Source: Chloroflexota bacterium
Lineage (GTDB): Bacteria > Chloroflexota > Dehalococcoidia > UBA2979
Direction of reading: 5' to 3'
DNA: 34,642 bases
NCBI GenBank assembly: GCA_947446155.1
Contig: CANFFZ010000006.1
Span: 1-34,642, forward strand
Part shown: piece after piece, positions 25,104-34,088 of the stretch
Position numbering within the stretch: the first letter of the stretch is position 1
How the letters are laid out: every line of letters begins with the position of its first letter
Notes under the pieces: generated by a model
The model's input: the letters and a program-made list of their open reading frames with translations, nothing else
Database searches by the model: none
Told to the model about the DNA's origin: nothing
Program-made: the position numbers and the translations under genes

Positions 25104-25777
25104 TCGACGACGCGCCGGTTGCGGTGCTGATTCTTATAGCCGCCACGCTGACCGCGATGCTGCTCGGCCTCTCGGTACACGAGTTCTCGCACGCGCTGGT
25201 CGCCGACCGTCTGGGCGACAGCACGCCGAGGCGCTACGGTCGGCTGACACTCGATCCGCGCGCGCACCTCGATCCCTTCGGATCGCTGATGATCCTGTTC
25301 GCCGGGTTCGGCTGGGCAAAGCCGACGCCGGTGAACCCGAATAACACCCAGAACCCGCGCATGGGCATGGTGCTGATCGCGCTCGGCGGGCCGGTGTCGA
25401 ATCTGCTGATCGCGGCTATTGCCGGGATACCATTGCGGTTCGACCTCGTGAGCATGTCGGGCACCGGCGGGATCGATTCGGCGGTCTTCCTGATCGCGCT
25501 GTTCTTCAGCATGGTGGTGTCGCTGAACGTCTCGCTCGCGGTGTTCAACCTGCTCCCGATCGCGCCGCTCGATGGCTTCCGCGTGCTCGTCGGGCTGCTG
25601 CCGCCCGACTTCGGGCGGCAGGTCGAGCGTCTGGAGCCGTGGGGCATGGGTATCCTGATGGTGCTCTTCTTCCTGCCGTTCATGACCGGGTTCAGCCCGC
25701 TGCTCAGCGTGATGGGGCCGCCGATTCGTTTCTTCGTCCGCCTGTTCACCGGCGAGAGCTGGCTGCTGTTTGGCTAG
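25079..25777 (+). CDS. Site-2 protease family zinc membrane metalloprotease (M50)
   Basis: A 232-residue multi-pass protein with the metal motif HEFSH (H34, E35, H38) in the first helices and the third ligand D165 in NLLPIAPLDG. This is the short M50B form lacking a PDZ domain. Family members cleave membrane-bound regulators or processed remnants; the substrate is unknown. A TATGCT hexamer six bases before the ATG resembles the lepB arrangement, so a leaderless start is possible. Confidence 0.9.
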   Translation: MLLQYFSLIDDAPVAVLILIAATLTAMLLGLSVHEFSHALVADRLGDSTPRRYGRLTLDPRAHLDPFGSLMILFAGFGWAKPTPVNPNNTQNPRMGMVLIALGGPVSNLLIAAIAGIPLRFDLVSMSGTGGIDSAVFLIALFFSMVVSLNVSLAVFNLLPIAPLDGFRVLVGLLPPDFGRQVERLEPWGMGILMVLFFLPFMTGFSPLLSVMGPPIRFFVRLFTGESWLLFG

Positions 25778-26261
25778 CCCGCTCTATCGAGTCCGCCAGT
25801 TCGTCCGAGGTTTTCGTCCGGCGCTCGCCGCGGACGACATCGCGCTAGTGAAGTCCACCCTCACCGAGCCGCAGCGCGCGCTATTCATGGCGATGGAGCC
25901 GCGCGACCGCCGCCACTCGGTCGATGTCGCCCGCTGGCTACTCGCCCGCACCCCGCCTTCCGCCGATCTGCTGGTTGCCGCGTTGCTGCACGATGTTGGA
26001 AAGGGCGGCCTCCGCGTCTGTGATCGCGTTGCCTTCGTGCTGCTCGGCCCGGTCAGGCTTCGGGGCCGCCTCGCCTCGCCCGAGGCCGGCAGGTTCCGGC
26101 AGGCACTCTGGCGCCTCCAGCACCACGCCGCCCTAGGCGCGGCGCGCCTCGATGGCCTCGCGGGCGAGCGTGCCGTCTGGCTGGTGGCGCGGCACACCGA
26201 CGCCAGCGACGGCGGCGATCGGGAGTTGCGGTGGCTGATGGCGGCGGACAGCGCCTGCTGA
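25770..26261 (+). CDS. HD-domain phosphohydrolase
   Basis: A 163-residue protein with the HD pattern RHSVDVARWLL (H49), LLHDVGKG (H74, D75), HHAALGAARL (H118, H119) and RHTD (H142). Such domains hydrolyse phosphate esters of nucleotides or cyclic nucleotides. The TTG start overlaps the M50 stop by eight bases. Substrate unknown. Confidence 0.8.
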   Translation: MASPLYRVRQFVRGFRPALAADDIALVKSTLTEPQRALFMAMEPRDRRHSVDVARWLLARTPPSADLLVAALLHDVGKGGLRVCDRVAFVLLGPVRLRGRLASPEAGRFRQALWRLQHHAALGAARLDGLAGERAVWLVARHTDASDGGDRELRWLMAADSAC

Positions 26262-26340
26262 GCGTCCGGTTGCCGCTCGAACCCGTACACTCAACTACGA
26301 GATCGTGCATGGAAGGCGCAGCGCGCCTCGCGGAGCCGCT

Positions 26341-27471
26341 ATGAACGTTGGACAGCTCGCTATCTCGCTGGGATTTGGATTTCGCCGCAAAACGGCTGCA
26401 CCAGTGGCCGAAGAAGTGACGACCGGGGGCGGTGGTGCTTCGCCGCGCGTCACGATCATTGGCACCGGCCTGATCGGCGCCTCAATCGCCCTTGGGCTGA
26501 AGGCGAAGGGCCCGAAGGGTCTCGTGATCGTCGGCTCGGATCGCTCGCGCGACAACGCGAAAGCAGCCGAGCAGATGCATGCAGTGGACATCGTTGATGG
26601 CAACCCCGCTCGCGCCGTGGTCGGCGCTGGCCTCGTGATCATCGCGACGCCGATCCTGTCGATCCGCGAGGTCATGGAAGACATCGCGCATGCGCTGGAG
26701 CCGGGCGCGGTCGTTACCGACACCGGATCGACGAAAGCCGACATCGCGCGGTGGGCCGCGGAGATCCTGCCGGAGCACGTCGCGTTCGTGGGCGGGCACC
26801 CGATGGCGGGGAAGACCGACGCCGGGCCGAAGGCTGCCGAGGGGACGCTGTTCAACGGTGCTCGTTGGGTGATCACGCCGCCGAAGAATGTGCCGAGCGG
26901 GGCGGTGGACGTGGTGCTCGGTCTTGCGAACGTGCTCGGCGCGACACCGCAGTTCATGGATCCCGAGGAGCATGATGCCTACGTCGCCGCGATCTCGCAT
27001 CTCCCGCTGATGGCCGTGACGGCGATGTTCCGCATGGTGCGCGCCTCTGAAGCGTGGCCGGAAATGTCCCTCCTCGCTTCCAGCGGTTTCCGCGATACGA
27101 CGCGGCTCGCCGGCACCGACTCGGCGATGGCGCACGACATCGCGATCACTAACCGCGTCCAGATCGTCCACTGGCTTCAGCGGTATCGCGAGGCGATCCG
27201 CGACCTGGAGACCGAGATCATGGATGTGGAACGCGAACCGGAACTGTTCCGCATCCTGAGCGAGGCGAATATGCAGTACTCCGCCTACCGCGAGGGCGTG
27301 GTCGGCCGCCGCGAGGTGGATGACGACGTGGTGGCGAACCTGCCCGACGCCGGCATGATGGACTTGATCATGGGCGGCGCGCTCGCGGAACGCGCGCGTG
27401 AGATGCAGCGCCGCTCTGAGGAGCGCCTTGAGGAGCGCGAGCGTGAGTTCCGTTCCGGTGGCCGGGGCTAG
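26341..27471 (+). CDS. tyrA: Prephenate dehydrogenase
   Basis: A 376-residue NAD(P)-dependent TyrA. The Rossmann motif GTGLIG (41-46), GGHPMAGK (151-158) and the second conserved histidine H220 in ISHLPL are visible. It converts prephenate to 4-hydroxyphenylpyruvate in tyrosine synthesis; arogenate specificity is not excluded. A charged coiled tail (about 340-376, RSEERLEEREREF) follows, and no ACT domain is seen. GGAG lies five bases before the ATG. The 3' end overlaps gmk by 29 bases. Confidence 0.93.
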   Translation: MNVGQLAISLGFGFRRKTAAPVAEEVTTGGGGASPRVTIIGTGLIGASIALGLKAKGPKGLVIVGSDRSRDNAKAAEQMHAVDIVDGNPARAVVGAGLVIIATPILSIREVMEDIAHALEPGAVVTDTGSTKADIARWAAEILPEHVAFVGGHPMAGKTDAGPKAAEGTLFNGARWVITPPKNVPSGAVDVVLGLANVLGATPQFMDPEEHDAYVAAISHLPLMAVTAMFRMVRASEAWPEMSLLASSGFRDTTRLAGTDSAMAHDIAITNRVQIVHWLQRYREAIRDLETEIMDVEREPELFRILSEANMQYSAYREGVVGRREVDDDVVANLPDAGMMDLIMGGALAERAREMQRRSEERLEEREREFRSGGRG

Positions 27472-28072
27472 CGCCTCGCCCGTGGGGGCGCCCGTCGTGA
27501 TCGTGGTCTCTGGGCCATCGGGCGCTGGCAAGGATGCGGTGATCGCGGGCCTGCGTGAGCGCACGGACGCGTTCACCGTCCCCGTCACTATGACCACGCG
27601 CGCCCCCCGCCCCGGCGAAGTGGATGGGAGCGACTACATCTTCGTCACGCAGGACGAGTTCGCCCGCGCGCTCGCGGCTGACGAACTGCTGGAACATGCA
27701 GAGGTGTACGGCAACTTCTACGGCGTGCCTCGCGCGCAACTGCGCGACGCGCTCGATGCTGGCCGCGACGTGATCATGCGCGTGGACGTGCAGGGTGTCG
27801 CCACGCTTCGAGCCCTGCTGGACGGCGCGGTCTTCGTGTTCGTCGCGACGCCGGACGAGGCGACGCTGGCGGCGCGGCTCCACGGGCGCGGCGATGATCC
27901 CGAGGCCATTACGCGTCGGCTGGCGATGGCCAGCCGCGAACTGGCGCTCAGCGATGGTTTCGACCATGTAGTCGTGAACGCCGATGGCGGCCTCGACGCT
28001 GCGGTCGATCGTCTGTTAGATATCGTCGCCACCGAGCGCGTTCGTCCCGGAAGGCACGTTGTCCATGTCTGA
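27443..28072 (+). CDS. gmk: Guanylate kinase
   Basis: A 209-residue kinase phosphorylating GMP to GDP. The P-loop GPSGAGKD (24-31) and the GMP-binding segment TTRAPRPGEVDGSDYIFV are clear; the usual lid and the CMP/GMP fold follow. A GTG start with AGGAG seven bases upstream lies inside tyrA. It continues the nucleotide theme of the flanking genes but shows no specific regulation. Confidence 0.93.
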   Translation: MSSVPVAGASASPVGAPVVIVVSGPSGAGKDAVIAGLRERTDAFTVPVTMTTRAPRPGEVDGSDYIFVTQDEFARALAADELLEHAEVYGNFYGVPRAQLRDALDAGRDVIMRVDVQGVATLRALLDGAVFVFVATPDEATLAARLHGRGDDPEAITRRLAMASRELALSDGFDHVVVNADGGLDAAVDRLLDIVATERVRPGRHVVHV

Positions 28073-28096
28073 CCATTGCGTGATCAGCGCCGCTGT

Positions 28097-28556
28097 ATGA
28101 CTCCCCCTGCTGACGAACATGAGGGTACGAGCCTCGCGGAGCGCCTGGCGCAGGTGCCGCTCTTTCACACGCCCCCGCTCCCGGATCGGCGATTGATCGC
28201 CGCCATCGGTATTGAGGAGCGCTACGCCGCTGGCGCCGTCATCTACCACCAAGGCGTCGTCGCGCGGGACATCTTTGTGGTCACCGCCGGCGAAGTGCAC
28301 ACGCCAACCTCCACCCAGACCAGCATCGAGCAGGTCGTCCGCTCCTTCGCTGCCTATAGCGTCTCCTCGCTGGTGGAGCCACTGCGATATCGACGCGATG
28401 TGGTTGCCGTCACTGGTGGACAGCGACGATGCCATCGGCCGCCGCCTCTGGTGGAAGGTCGCCCGCGAGTTGGTTGGACGCGTCCGTACCTTGCTCATCG
28501 GCACCCCCGTGACGGGTGGCTACGACCCGACCGACGACAACAACCCAAGCCGTTGA
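28097..28556 (+). pseudogene. Frameshifted cyclic-nucleotide-binding (CRP-like) protein gene
   Basis: The first frame from ATG 28097 encodes LFHTPPLPDRRLIAAIG and AGAVIYHQGVVARDIFVVTAGEV, a cyclic-nucleotide-binding domain beginning. After SSLVEP (about 28380) homology continues in the next frame as CDIDAMWLPSLVDSDDAIGR and LWWKVARELVGRVRTL, up to a TGA at 28554-28556. The region where GDFFGE-like residues would be expected is also degenerate, and bases appear missing around 28378-28385. Either a decayed gene or an assembly error; no DNA-binding domain follows. Confidence 0.6.
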
Positions 28557-28561
28557 TCCGA

Positions 28562-28591
28562 TTGACAGTCCCGCCCGCCCAGCCGTAGCCT
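28562..28591 (+). promoter_or_regulatory. Promoter for the trp T-box leader
   Basis: A perfect TTGACA (28562-28567) is followed after 18 bases by TAGCCT (28586-28591), a weak -10. It begins six bases after the pseudogene stop and places the transcript start near 28598, ahead of the T-box elements. Confidence 0.5.
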
Positions 28592-28597
28592 CAGAAC

Positions 28598-28943
28598 ACG
28601 TAACGTTGATATATCGACGTCGAACGGGACGAGTACGCCGCAACGCGGGGCGAGCCTCGGAGGTCTGATACAGGCCATCGAGGTGCAGAGAGCCGGGGCA
28701 GGTGCGAGCCCGGTGCCCGACACGCAGCGGCCGAATGGCCCCGGGAGTCTCGGCCTGAACGCCCTCGGCAACGAGTGGCCAGTAGGCGCCGACGGTGTGG
28801 GCGCCGTTATCCATGCCTAGGGCATAGCCCACATCGCGAGATGTGTGGCCGTGCTTGGACGAGCGCGCGAGCGGGCAACCGCATCGTGCGGCATATGGGT
28901 GGCACCACGAGGACCATCGCCCCATGGAGGCGATGGTCTTTTT
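28598..28943 (+). ncRNA. T-box riboswitch, tryptophan-specific, upstream of trpS
   Basis: The leader carries the standard T-box parts. AGTA (28632-28635) on the 5' side of the specifier loop faces GAA (28733-28735), which is followed by the Trp codon TGG (28736-28738). GCCG (28637-28640) pairs with CGGC (28728-28731). The distal stem I has AGAGAGCCGGGG and GGTGCGAGCCCGG. The T-box TGGGTGGCACCACGA is at 28896-28910. Its bulge TGGC (28900-28903) is complementary to a GCCA acceptor end, as expected for tRNA-Trp with discriminator G. The antiterminator ATGGG (28895-28899) / CCCAT (28921-28925) competes with the terminator. Uncharged tRNA-Trp should allow readthrough into trpS. Confidence 0.9.
28912..28943 (+). 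terminator. Intrinsic terminator of the T-box leader
   Basis: GACCATCGCC (28912-28921) and GGCGATGGTC (28929-28938) form a perfect 10-bp stem with a seven-base loop, followed directly by TTTTT. The 5' arm contains the bases needed by the antiterminator, so the two structures exclude each other. Confidence 0.9.
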
Positions 28944-28975
28944 GTTTGTCGCGGGACTCAGAGTTGGAGGCAGTC

Positions 28976-30016
28976 ATGGCACGTCAGCGCATCCTGACCG
29001 GTATGCGGCCCACCGGGCCGTTGCACTTGGGGCACTTTGTTGGCGCGCTGGAGAACTGGCTGCGCCTCCAGCACGAATACGAGTGCTACTTCCTGATCGC
29101 CGACTACCAGGCGCTCGGCGACCACGTCGATGAGATCGAGCGCATCCGTCGCTCGGTGTTCGATGTCGCCATCGACTGGATGGCGGTGGGCCTCGACCCG
29201 TACGAGTCGGCGTTCGTCGTGCAGGGCTACGTGCCCGAGCACGCGGAACTGACGATGTACTTCAGCATGCTTACCCCGAAGTCGTGGCTGGATCGCAACC
29301 CCACGCTCAAGGCCGAGATGCAGCAGATCGAGGACGAGCACGACACGATCTCCATGGGCTTCTTCAACTACCCGCTGAGTCAGGCGGCGGACATCCTGTT
29401 GCCACGGGCAGACGTGGTGCCGGTAGGCGATGACCAACTCCCGCACATCGAGTTGACCCGCGAGATCGCGCGCAAGTTCAACCGCACCTACGGCGAGATG
29501 TTCCCCGAGCCGAAGAGCCTAGTCGGCCGCGTGCCACGGCTGCTCGGCACCGACGGCCAGGCGAAGATGAGCAAGAGTTTGGACAACGCCATCTACCTCT
29601 CAGATGACGCGAAGACGGTGCAGCGAAAGGTTCGCCGCATGGTCACGGATATCACCGGCCAGCACCCACGACTACAGGCCACCGATCCCGGGATCGTCGA
29701 GAACAACCCGGTGTTCCTCTATCACGATGTCTTCAACCCGGACACCGAAGCAGTGCGCGACCTGAAGGAGCGCTATACCCGCGGCACGGTCAGTGACGGC
29801 GAGGTGAAGGACACGCTCGTAGTCGCCCTCAACGCGTTCCTCGATCCGGTGCGCGAGCGGCGAGCGCAAATCGAGGCGCGGCCAGAGTATGTTGCCGAGG
29901 TGCTGCACGCTGGCAGCGAGCGCGAGCGCGTCATAGCGCGCGAGACGATCGACGAGGTGCGCGAGCGCATGCGCATCGTCTACACCCCGGACGCGATGAC
30001 GGCACGGCTGCGATGA
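28976..30016 (+). CDS. trpS: Tryptophanyl-tRNA synthetase
   Basis: A 346-residue class I synthetase charging tRNA-Trp. The HIGH-type motif LHLGH (16-20) and KMSKS (197-201) are present, along with the Trp-site segment FNYPLSQAADILL. GGAGG lies seven bases upstream of the ATG. It is directly controlled by the T-box leader and followed 49 bases later by trpE, with no terminator in between, so readthrough into trp synthesis is likely. Confidence 0.97.
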   Translation: MARQRILTGMRPTGPLHLGHFVGALENWLRLQHEYECYFLIADYQALGDHVDEIERIRRSVFDVAIDWMAVGLDPYESAFVVQGYVPEHAELTMYFSMLTPKSWLDRNPTLKAEMQQIEDEHDTISMGFFNYPLSQAADILLPRADVVPVGDDQLPHIELTREIARKFNRTYGEMFPEPKSLVGRVPRLLGTDGQAKMSKSLDNAIYLSDDAKTVQRKVRRMVTDITGQHPRLQATDPGIVENNPVFLYHDVFNPDTEAVRDLKERYTRGTVSDGEVKDTLVVALNAFLDPVRERRAQIEARPEYVAEVLHAGSERERVIARETIDEVRERMRIVYTPDAMTARLR

Positions 30017-30065
30017 GCGCGCGCACCGGGCGCCTCTGGGCGCTGCATCGAGAAAGTGAACTGCT

Positions 30066-31532
30066 ATGAGTGAGTTGTATCCATCACTGGAAGACGTCCA
30101 CGGCATGGTTGGCCGCGGCAACATCGCTCCGGTCTACCGCGAGGTGCGTGCCGACCTCGAAACACCCGTATCGGCCTTCCTCAAGGTCGCGCGCGGCGAC
30201 TACTCGTACCTCCTCGAATCTGTCGAGGGCGGCGAGCGGGTCGGGCGCTACTCGTTCATCGGCACCGAACCGTACCGCGTCGCGGCGCTTCAGCACGCGG
30301 ATGGCGACCCGCTCACCGAGGTCGAGGCGGAGATCGGCCGCTTCCGCTCCGTGGATGTCCCAGGCCTGCCCCGCTTCCACGGCGGGGCCGTCGGCTACCT
30401 CGGTTACGAGGCTGTGCGGCACTTCGAGCCGCGCGTGCCGCAACCGGAGCGCGACATGCTGGGTGTGCCGCAGTCGTGGCTCATGTTCACCGACACGCTG
30501 CTGGTCTTCGACCACCTGCTGCACACGATCAAAGTCGTCGCACATGTGCGCCTCGATGGCGATATCGACGCTGCCTACGCGCAGGCGGGGTGGAAAGTCA
30601 CACAACTGCTGGAGCGCCTCGGGCAGCCGCTGGCGGCGCTGCCGTACCAGCCGTGCGACGGCCCCGTTGGGCAGCCCGTGCAGTCCAACTGGATGCGCGA
30701 GGATTATCTGAACGCGGTCGAGCGCACGCGCGAATACATCCGCGCGGGCGATATTGTGCAGGCGGTGATCTCGCAACGGTTTTCGCGCCAGACCGGCGTG
30801 CACCCGTTCGAGGTGTACCGCTCGCTGCGCAAGATTAACCCGTCGCCGTACATGTACTACCTCCAGTTCGGCGGCACGTACCTGGTCGGCGCGTCGCCGG
30901 AACTGCTGGTGCGGGTCGAGGACGGTAAAGTCGATGTCCACCCAATCGCGGGCACCCGCCCGCGCGGCGCGACACCAGAGGAGGACGCGCGGCTCGCGGA
31001 CGAACTGGCGCACGACCCGAAGGAACTGGCCGAACACGTGATGCTGCTCGACCTCGGCCGCAACGATGTCGGCCGCGTCTCCACGCCGGGGAGCGTGGAG
31101 GTCATGCAGCGCTTTGACATTGAGCGTTACTCGCACGTCATGCACCTCGTCAGTCATGTGCAAGGCCGCCTCCGCGACGGCCTGAGCCCGTACGAGGCGC
31201 TCCGCTCCGCCTTCCCGGCGGGCACGGTTTCTGGTGCACCGAAAGTGCGCGCGATGGAGATCGTCGCTGAACTGGAACCCGACCAGCGCGGCCCGTACGC
31301 GGGCGCTGTGGGCTTCTTTGACCTCTCCGGCAACGTCGAGACCTGCATCACGATCCGCACCGTGCTGATGAAGGACGGCTGGGCGCATGTGCAGGCGGGC
31401 GGCGGCATCGTCTATGATTCTGATGCCGTGAAGGAGTTCGAGGAGACGCAGCACAAGGCGCGTGCCGCCCTCGCGGCCATAGACGACGCCGAGCGCACGG
31501 CCACTGTCGCCAGCGGAAGCCTAGGCTACTGA
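30066..31532 (+). CDS. trpE: Anthranilate synthase component I
   Basis: A 488-residue chorismate-utilising enzyme making anthranilate with ammonia from TrpG. The LLES tryptophan feedback motif (49-52), HPIAGTRPRG and GTVSGAPKVRAMEIV are intact, so both activity and allosteric inhibition by tryptophan are expected. It is followed, with a one-base TGATG overlap, by the Nudix-DinB gene rather than directly by trpG. Confidence 0.96.
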   Translation: MSELYPSLEDVHGMVGRGNIAPVYREVRADLETPVSAFLKVARGDYSYLLESVEGGERVGRYSFIGTEPYRVAALQHADGDPLTEVEAEIGRFRSVDVPGLPRFHGGAVGYLGYEAVRHFEPRVPQPERDMLGVPQSWLMFTDTLLVFDHLLHTIKVVAHVRLDGDIDAAYAQAGWKVTQLLERLGQPLAALPYQPCDGPVGQPVQSNWMREDYLNAVERTREYIRAGDIVQAVISQRFSRQTGVHPFEVYRSLRKINPSPYMYYLQFGGTYLVGASPELLVRVEDGKVDVHPIAGTRPRGATPEEDARLADELAHDPKELAEHVMLLDLGRNDVGRVSTPGSVEVMQRFDIERYSHVMHLVSHVQGRLRDGLSPYEALRSAFPAGTVSGAPKVRAMEIVAELEPDQRGPYAGAVGFFDLSGNVETCITIRTVLMKDGWAHVQAGGGIVYDSDAVKEFEETQHKARAALAAIDDAERTATVASGSLGY

Positions 31533-32437
31533 TGATGACCGCCGAACGGCTGATGATCGTGGCCGCGGGCGTGCGCATCCGCCGCAACGACGGCCAGGTG
31601 CTGCTGGTGCGGCACCGCTCCGGCATCGCCGCCGGACGCTGGTCGGTGCCCTTCGCCGCCGTCGCGGACGACGAGGTCGCCGAGTCGGTCGCTACGCGAC
31701 TGTTGCGCGACGTGCTCCGCCTCGACCCCGGCTTGTTGCAATTCGCCGAGACGCTGACCGTCCCTGCTGGTGACGAAGACATTGTGATCAACGTCTTCGA
31801 CGCCATCGGCTGGACCGGTGAGCCTCGCTACAGCGGGCAGGACTTCGATGACGCTGGCTGGGTCGACTCCGCAGCGCTCGATGGTGTGGACGTGCAGCCT
31901 GAGGTTGCCGCGTGGCTCGGCGGGCACAGCGTCAGCGCGCCCATCGACGACCCGCACGACGAGATCGTTCAGGCGCTGATCGAGGCGTGCGCGGAACTGC
32001 TCGCGGCGTACGACGCGATTCCGGTCACCATGCGCGAGCGGCTGCTCGATGGCACGCTCGCGCCGGTCGATGTGCTGCACCACCTCGCGGCCCGCGAGGC
32101 GTACACAGCCGACGAGGCGCTGCGGTTCGCGGAGACGCCGGGGCACCCGTGGCGCGAGTTCAACGAGGATCAGGCGGAGGCAGAACGCCGCATCCGCCGC
32201 AGGCTCTCGGATGCCGAGGCGCGCTCGGAAGTGGTCGCCGCGCATGACGACACGCTGCGCATCCTCGATGCGCTCATGCCCGAGCAACTGGCTCACATCG
32301 GGCCGCACCCGCGCCGCGGCACCACCGCCGTGCGCGACCAGTTCACCGCGATCGCCGAATACGACCGCGAGCGCACCGATCAATTGCGTGCGATGCTCGA
32401 CAGCGCCCGCCGGTTGCTCGCCGAGGGAGGGCACTGA
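31532..32437 (+). CDS. Fusion of a degenerate Nudix domain and a DinB-like four-helix domain
   Basis: Residues 5-115 resemble a Nudix fold (VAAGVRIRRNDGQVLLVRHR, AGRWSVP), but the Nudix box (about 41-65) is degraded: the REUxEExG core is replaced by RLLRDVLR, losing the metal-binding glutamates. Residues about 130-295 form a DinB/DUF664-like helical bundle with HHLAAREAYTADEALR and IAEYDRERTDQL; only some of the usual three metal histidines are visible. Such bundles often act in thiol transfer or metal binding. It overlaps both trpE and trpG by one base, so it is made with anthranilate synthase. Catalytic Nudix hydrolysis is doubtful; a scaffold or regulatory role is only inferred. Confidence 0.8.
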   Translation: MMTAERLMIVAAGVRIRRNDGQVLLVRHRSGIAAGRWSVPFAAVADDEVAESVATRLLRDVLRLDPGLLQFAETLTVPAGDEDIVINVFDAIGWTGEPRYSGQDFDDAGWVDSAALDGVDVQPEVAAWLGGHSVSAPIDDPHDEIVQALIEACAELLAAYDAIPVTMRERLLDGTLAPVDVLHHLAAREAYTADEALRFAETPGHPWREFNEDQAEAERRIRRRLSDAEARSEVVAAHDDTLRILDALMPEQLAHIGPHPRRGTTAVRDQFTAIAEYDRERTDQLRAMLDSARRLLAEGGH

Positions 32438-33036
32438 TGCTGCTGCTCATCGATAACTACGACTCGTTCACCTACAACCTCTACCAGTACCTCGCCGAAT
32501 TGGGCGCGGAGGTCGAGGTGCACCGCAACGACCAGATCTCGGTCGAGGACTGCCTCGCGATGGCCCCGGAGCGCATCGTCGTCTCCCCCGGCCCGTGCAC
32601 GCCAGACGAAGCAGGCATCTCCGTCGACCTGATCAGGGCCGCCGCTGGGCAGGTGCCGCTGCTTGGCGTCTGCCTTGGGCATCAGGCCATCGGCCGGGCC
32701 TTTGGCGGCAACGTGGTCTCGGCGGGCGAGATCATGCACGGCAAGACCTCGATGATCTCGCATGACGGCAAAGGCATCTTCGCCGACCTTCCCGACCCGT
32801 TCGAGGCCATTCGCTATCATTCGCTCGCGATCGAGTCGTCTTCGGTGCCTGCGGTACTGGAGGTCTCAGCCCGCGCAGAGAGCGGCGTGATCATGGGCGT
32901 GCGGCACCGCGAATACGCCATCGAGGGCGTGCAGTTCCACCCGGAGTCGATCATGACCCTTGTCGGTCACGACCTGCTCCGCAACTTTCTCGCGCTGCCC
33001 AACCGCGCCTCCGAGACCACGAGGAGCCGTGCGTGA
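32437..33036 (+). CDS. trpG: Anthranilate synthase component II (glutamine amidotransferase)
   Basis: A 199-residue class I amidotransferase supplying ammonia to TrpE. The catalytic triad is visible: C79 in GVCLGHQA, H168 and E170 in FHPES. Such proteins can also serve PabB, so a dual pabA role is possible. GGGAGG precedes the ATG. It overlaps the upstream stop (TGATG) and the trpD start (GTGA). Confidence 0.96.
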   Translation: MLLLIDNYDSFTYNLYQYLAELGAEVEVHRNDQISVEDCLAMAPERIVVSPGPCTPDEAGISVDLIRAAAGQVPLLGVCLGHQAIGRAFGGNVVSAGEIMHGKTSMISHDGKGIFADLPDPFEAIRYHSLAIESSSVPAVLEVSARAESGVIMGVRHREYAIEGVQFHPESIMTLVGHDLLRNFLALPNRASETTRSRA

Positions 33037-34088
33037 CCACTGCGGCACCAACCCCAATGCCCGGGCAGGCGATTCGCGCCGCCCTCGCCGCCATCGTCGA
33101 TGAGCACCGCGACCTGACCGAGGCCGAGGCGTATGACTGCATGGACGAGATCATGAGCGAAGGCGCGACGCCCGCGCAGTTCGGCGCGTTCGTCACCGCG
33201 CTGCGCATGAAGGGCGAGACGGTCGACGAGATCACCGGCATGGCCCGCGTGATGCGCGCCCGCTCGCTGCACGTCGAAGTCGCCGCGAAGCCGCTGCTCG
33301 ACACCTGCGGCACCGGCGGCTCCTCAAAGAAGGTGTTCAACGCCTCCACCGCAGCGGCTTTTGTCGCGGCGGCGGCGGGCGCGACCGTCGCGAAGCACGG
33401 CAATCGCGCCATGACCTCGCAGTCCGGCGCGGCCGACCTGCTGGAGGCGCTCGGCGCGAACATCATGCTATCGCCGGCGCAGGTTGCGAAGGTGATTGAG
33501 CAGACTGGCGTCGGCTTCATGTTCGCGCCGTCGTTCCACCCCGCGATGAAGTTTGCCGGGCCGCTGCGCCCGCAACTCGGCATCCGCACCGTGTTCAACA
33601 TCCTCGGCCCGCTCACCAATCCTGCGGGCGCGCAATGTCACATCATGGGTGCGGCCAACCCCGCGCTCGCCGAGCGCCTCGCGGGCGTGCTTGCACGCCT
33701 CGGGATGCGGCATGCCTTAGTCGTCGCAGGCTCGGACGGCCTCGATGACATTACCGTCACTGGCCCCACCACGGCGTTCGAGGTCAAAGGCAACACCGTT
33801 ACGCCTCGCACCATCACGCCGGCCGAACTCGGCCTCGATACCCATGTTTTCGAGGAGATCACCGGCGGCACGCCCGACCAGAACGCGAAGATCTTCCGCG
33901 ACGTTTTGCGCGGCGATGGGCCTCCCGCCGTGCGCGACCTGATCCTCGCCACTGCGGGAGCGGGGCTGTTCGTCACCGGGCTGACCTCATCGCTACGGTT
34001 GGGCGTCAAACTGGCTGCGCACCATTTGGACAACGGCGATGCCGCCGCCTGCGTCGGCGCATTCGTGGAGGCGACCCGGCGTGCCTGA
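33033..34088 (+). CDS. trpD: Anthranilate phosphoribosyltransferase
   Basis: A 351-residue enzyme joining anthranilate and PRPP. DTCGTGGS (90-97), KHGNRAMTSQSGAADLLEALG and NILGPLTNPAG are canonical. The GTG start overlaps the trpG stop as GTGA, with GAGGAG upstream. It is not fused to trpG. Confidence 0.97.
   Translation: MTTAAPTPMPGQAIRAALAAIVDEHRDLTEAEAYDCMDEIMSEGATPAQFGAFVTALRMKGETVDEITGMARVMRARSLHVEVAAKPLLDTCGTGGSSKKVFNASTAAAFVAAAAGATVAKHGNRAMTSQSGAADLLEALGANIMLSPAQVAKVIEQTGVGFMFAPSFHPAMKFAGPLRPQLGIRTVFNILGPLTNPAGAQCHIMGAANPALAERLAGVLARLGMRHALVVAGSDGLDDITVTGPTTAFEVKGNTVTPRTITPAELGLDTHVFEEITGGTPDQNAKIFRDVLRGDGPPAVRDLILATAGAGLFVTGLTSSLRLGVKLAAHHLDNGDAAACVGAFVEATRRA

Noticed and set aside
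28378..28390. Programmed frameshift in the cyclic-nucleotide-binding gene
   Set aside because: No slippery sequence is seen, and residues also appear missing, which fits decay or error better.
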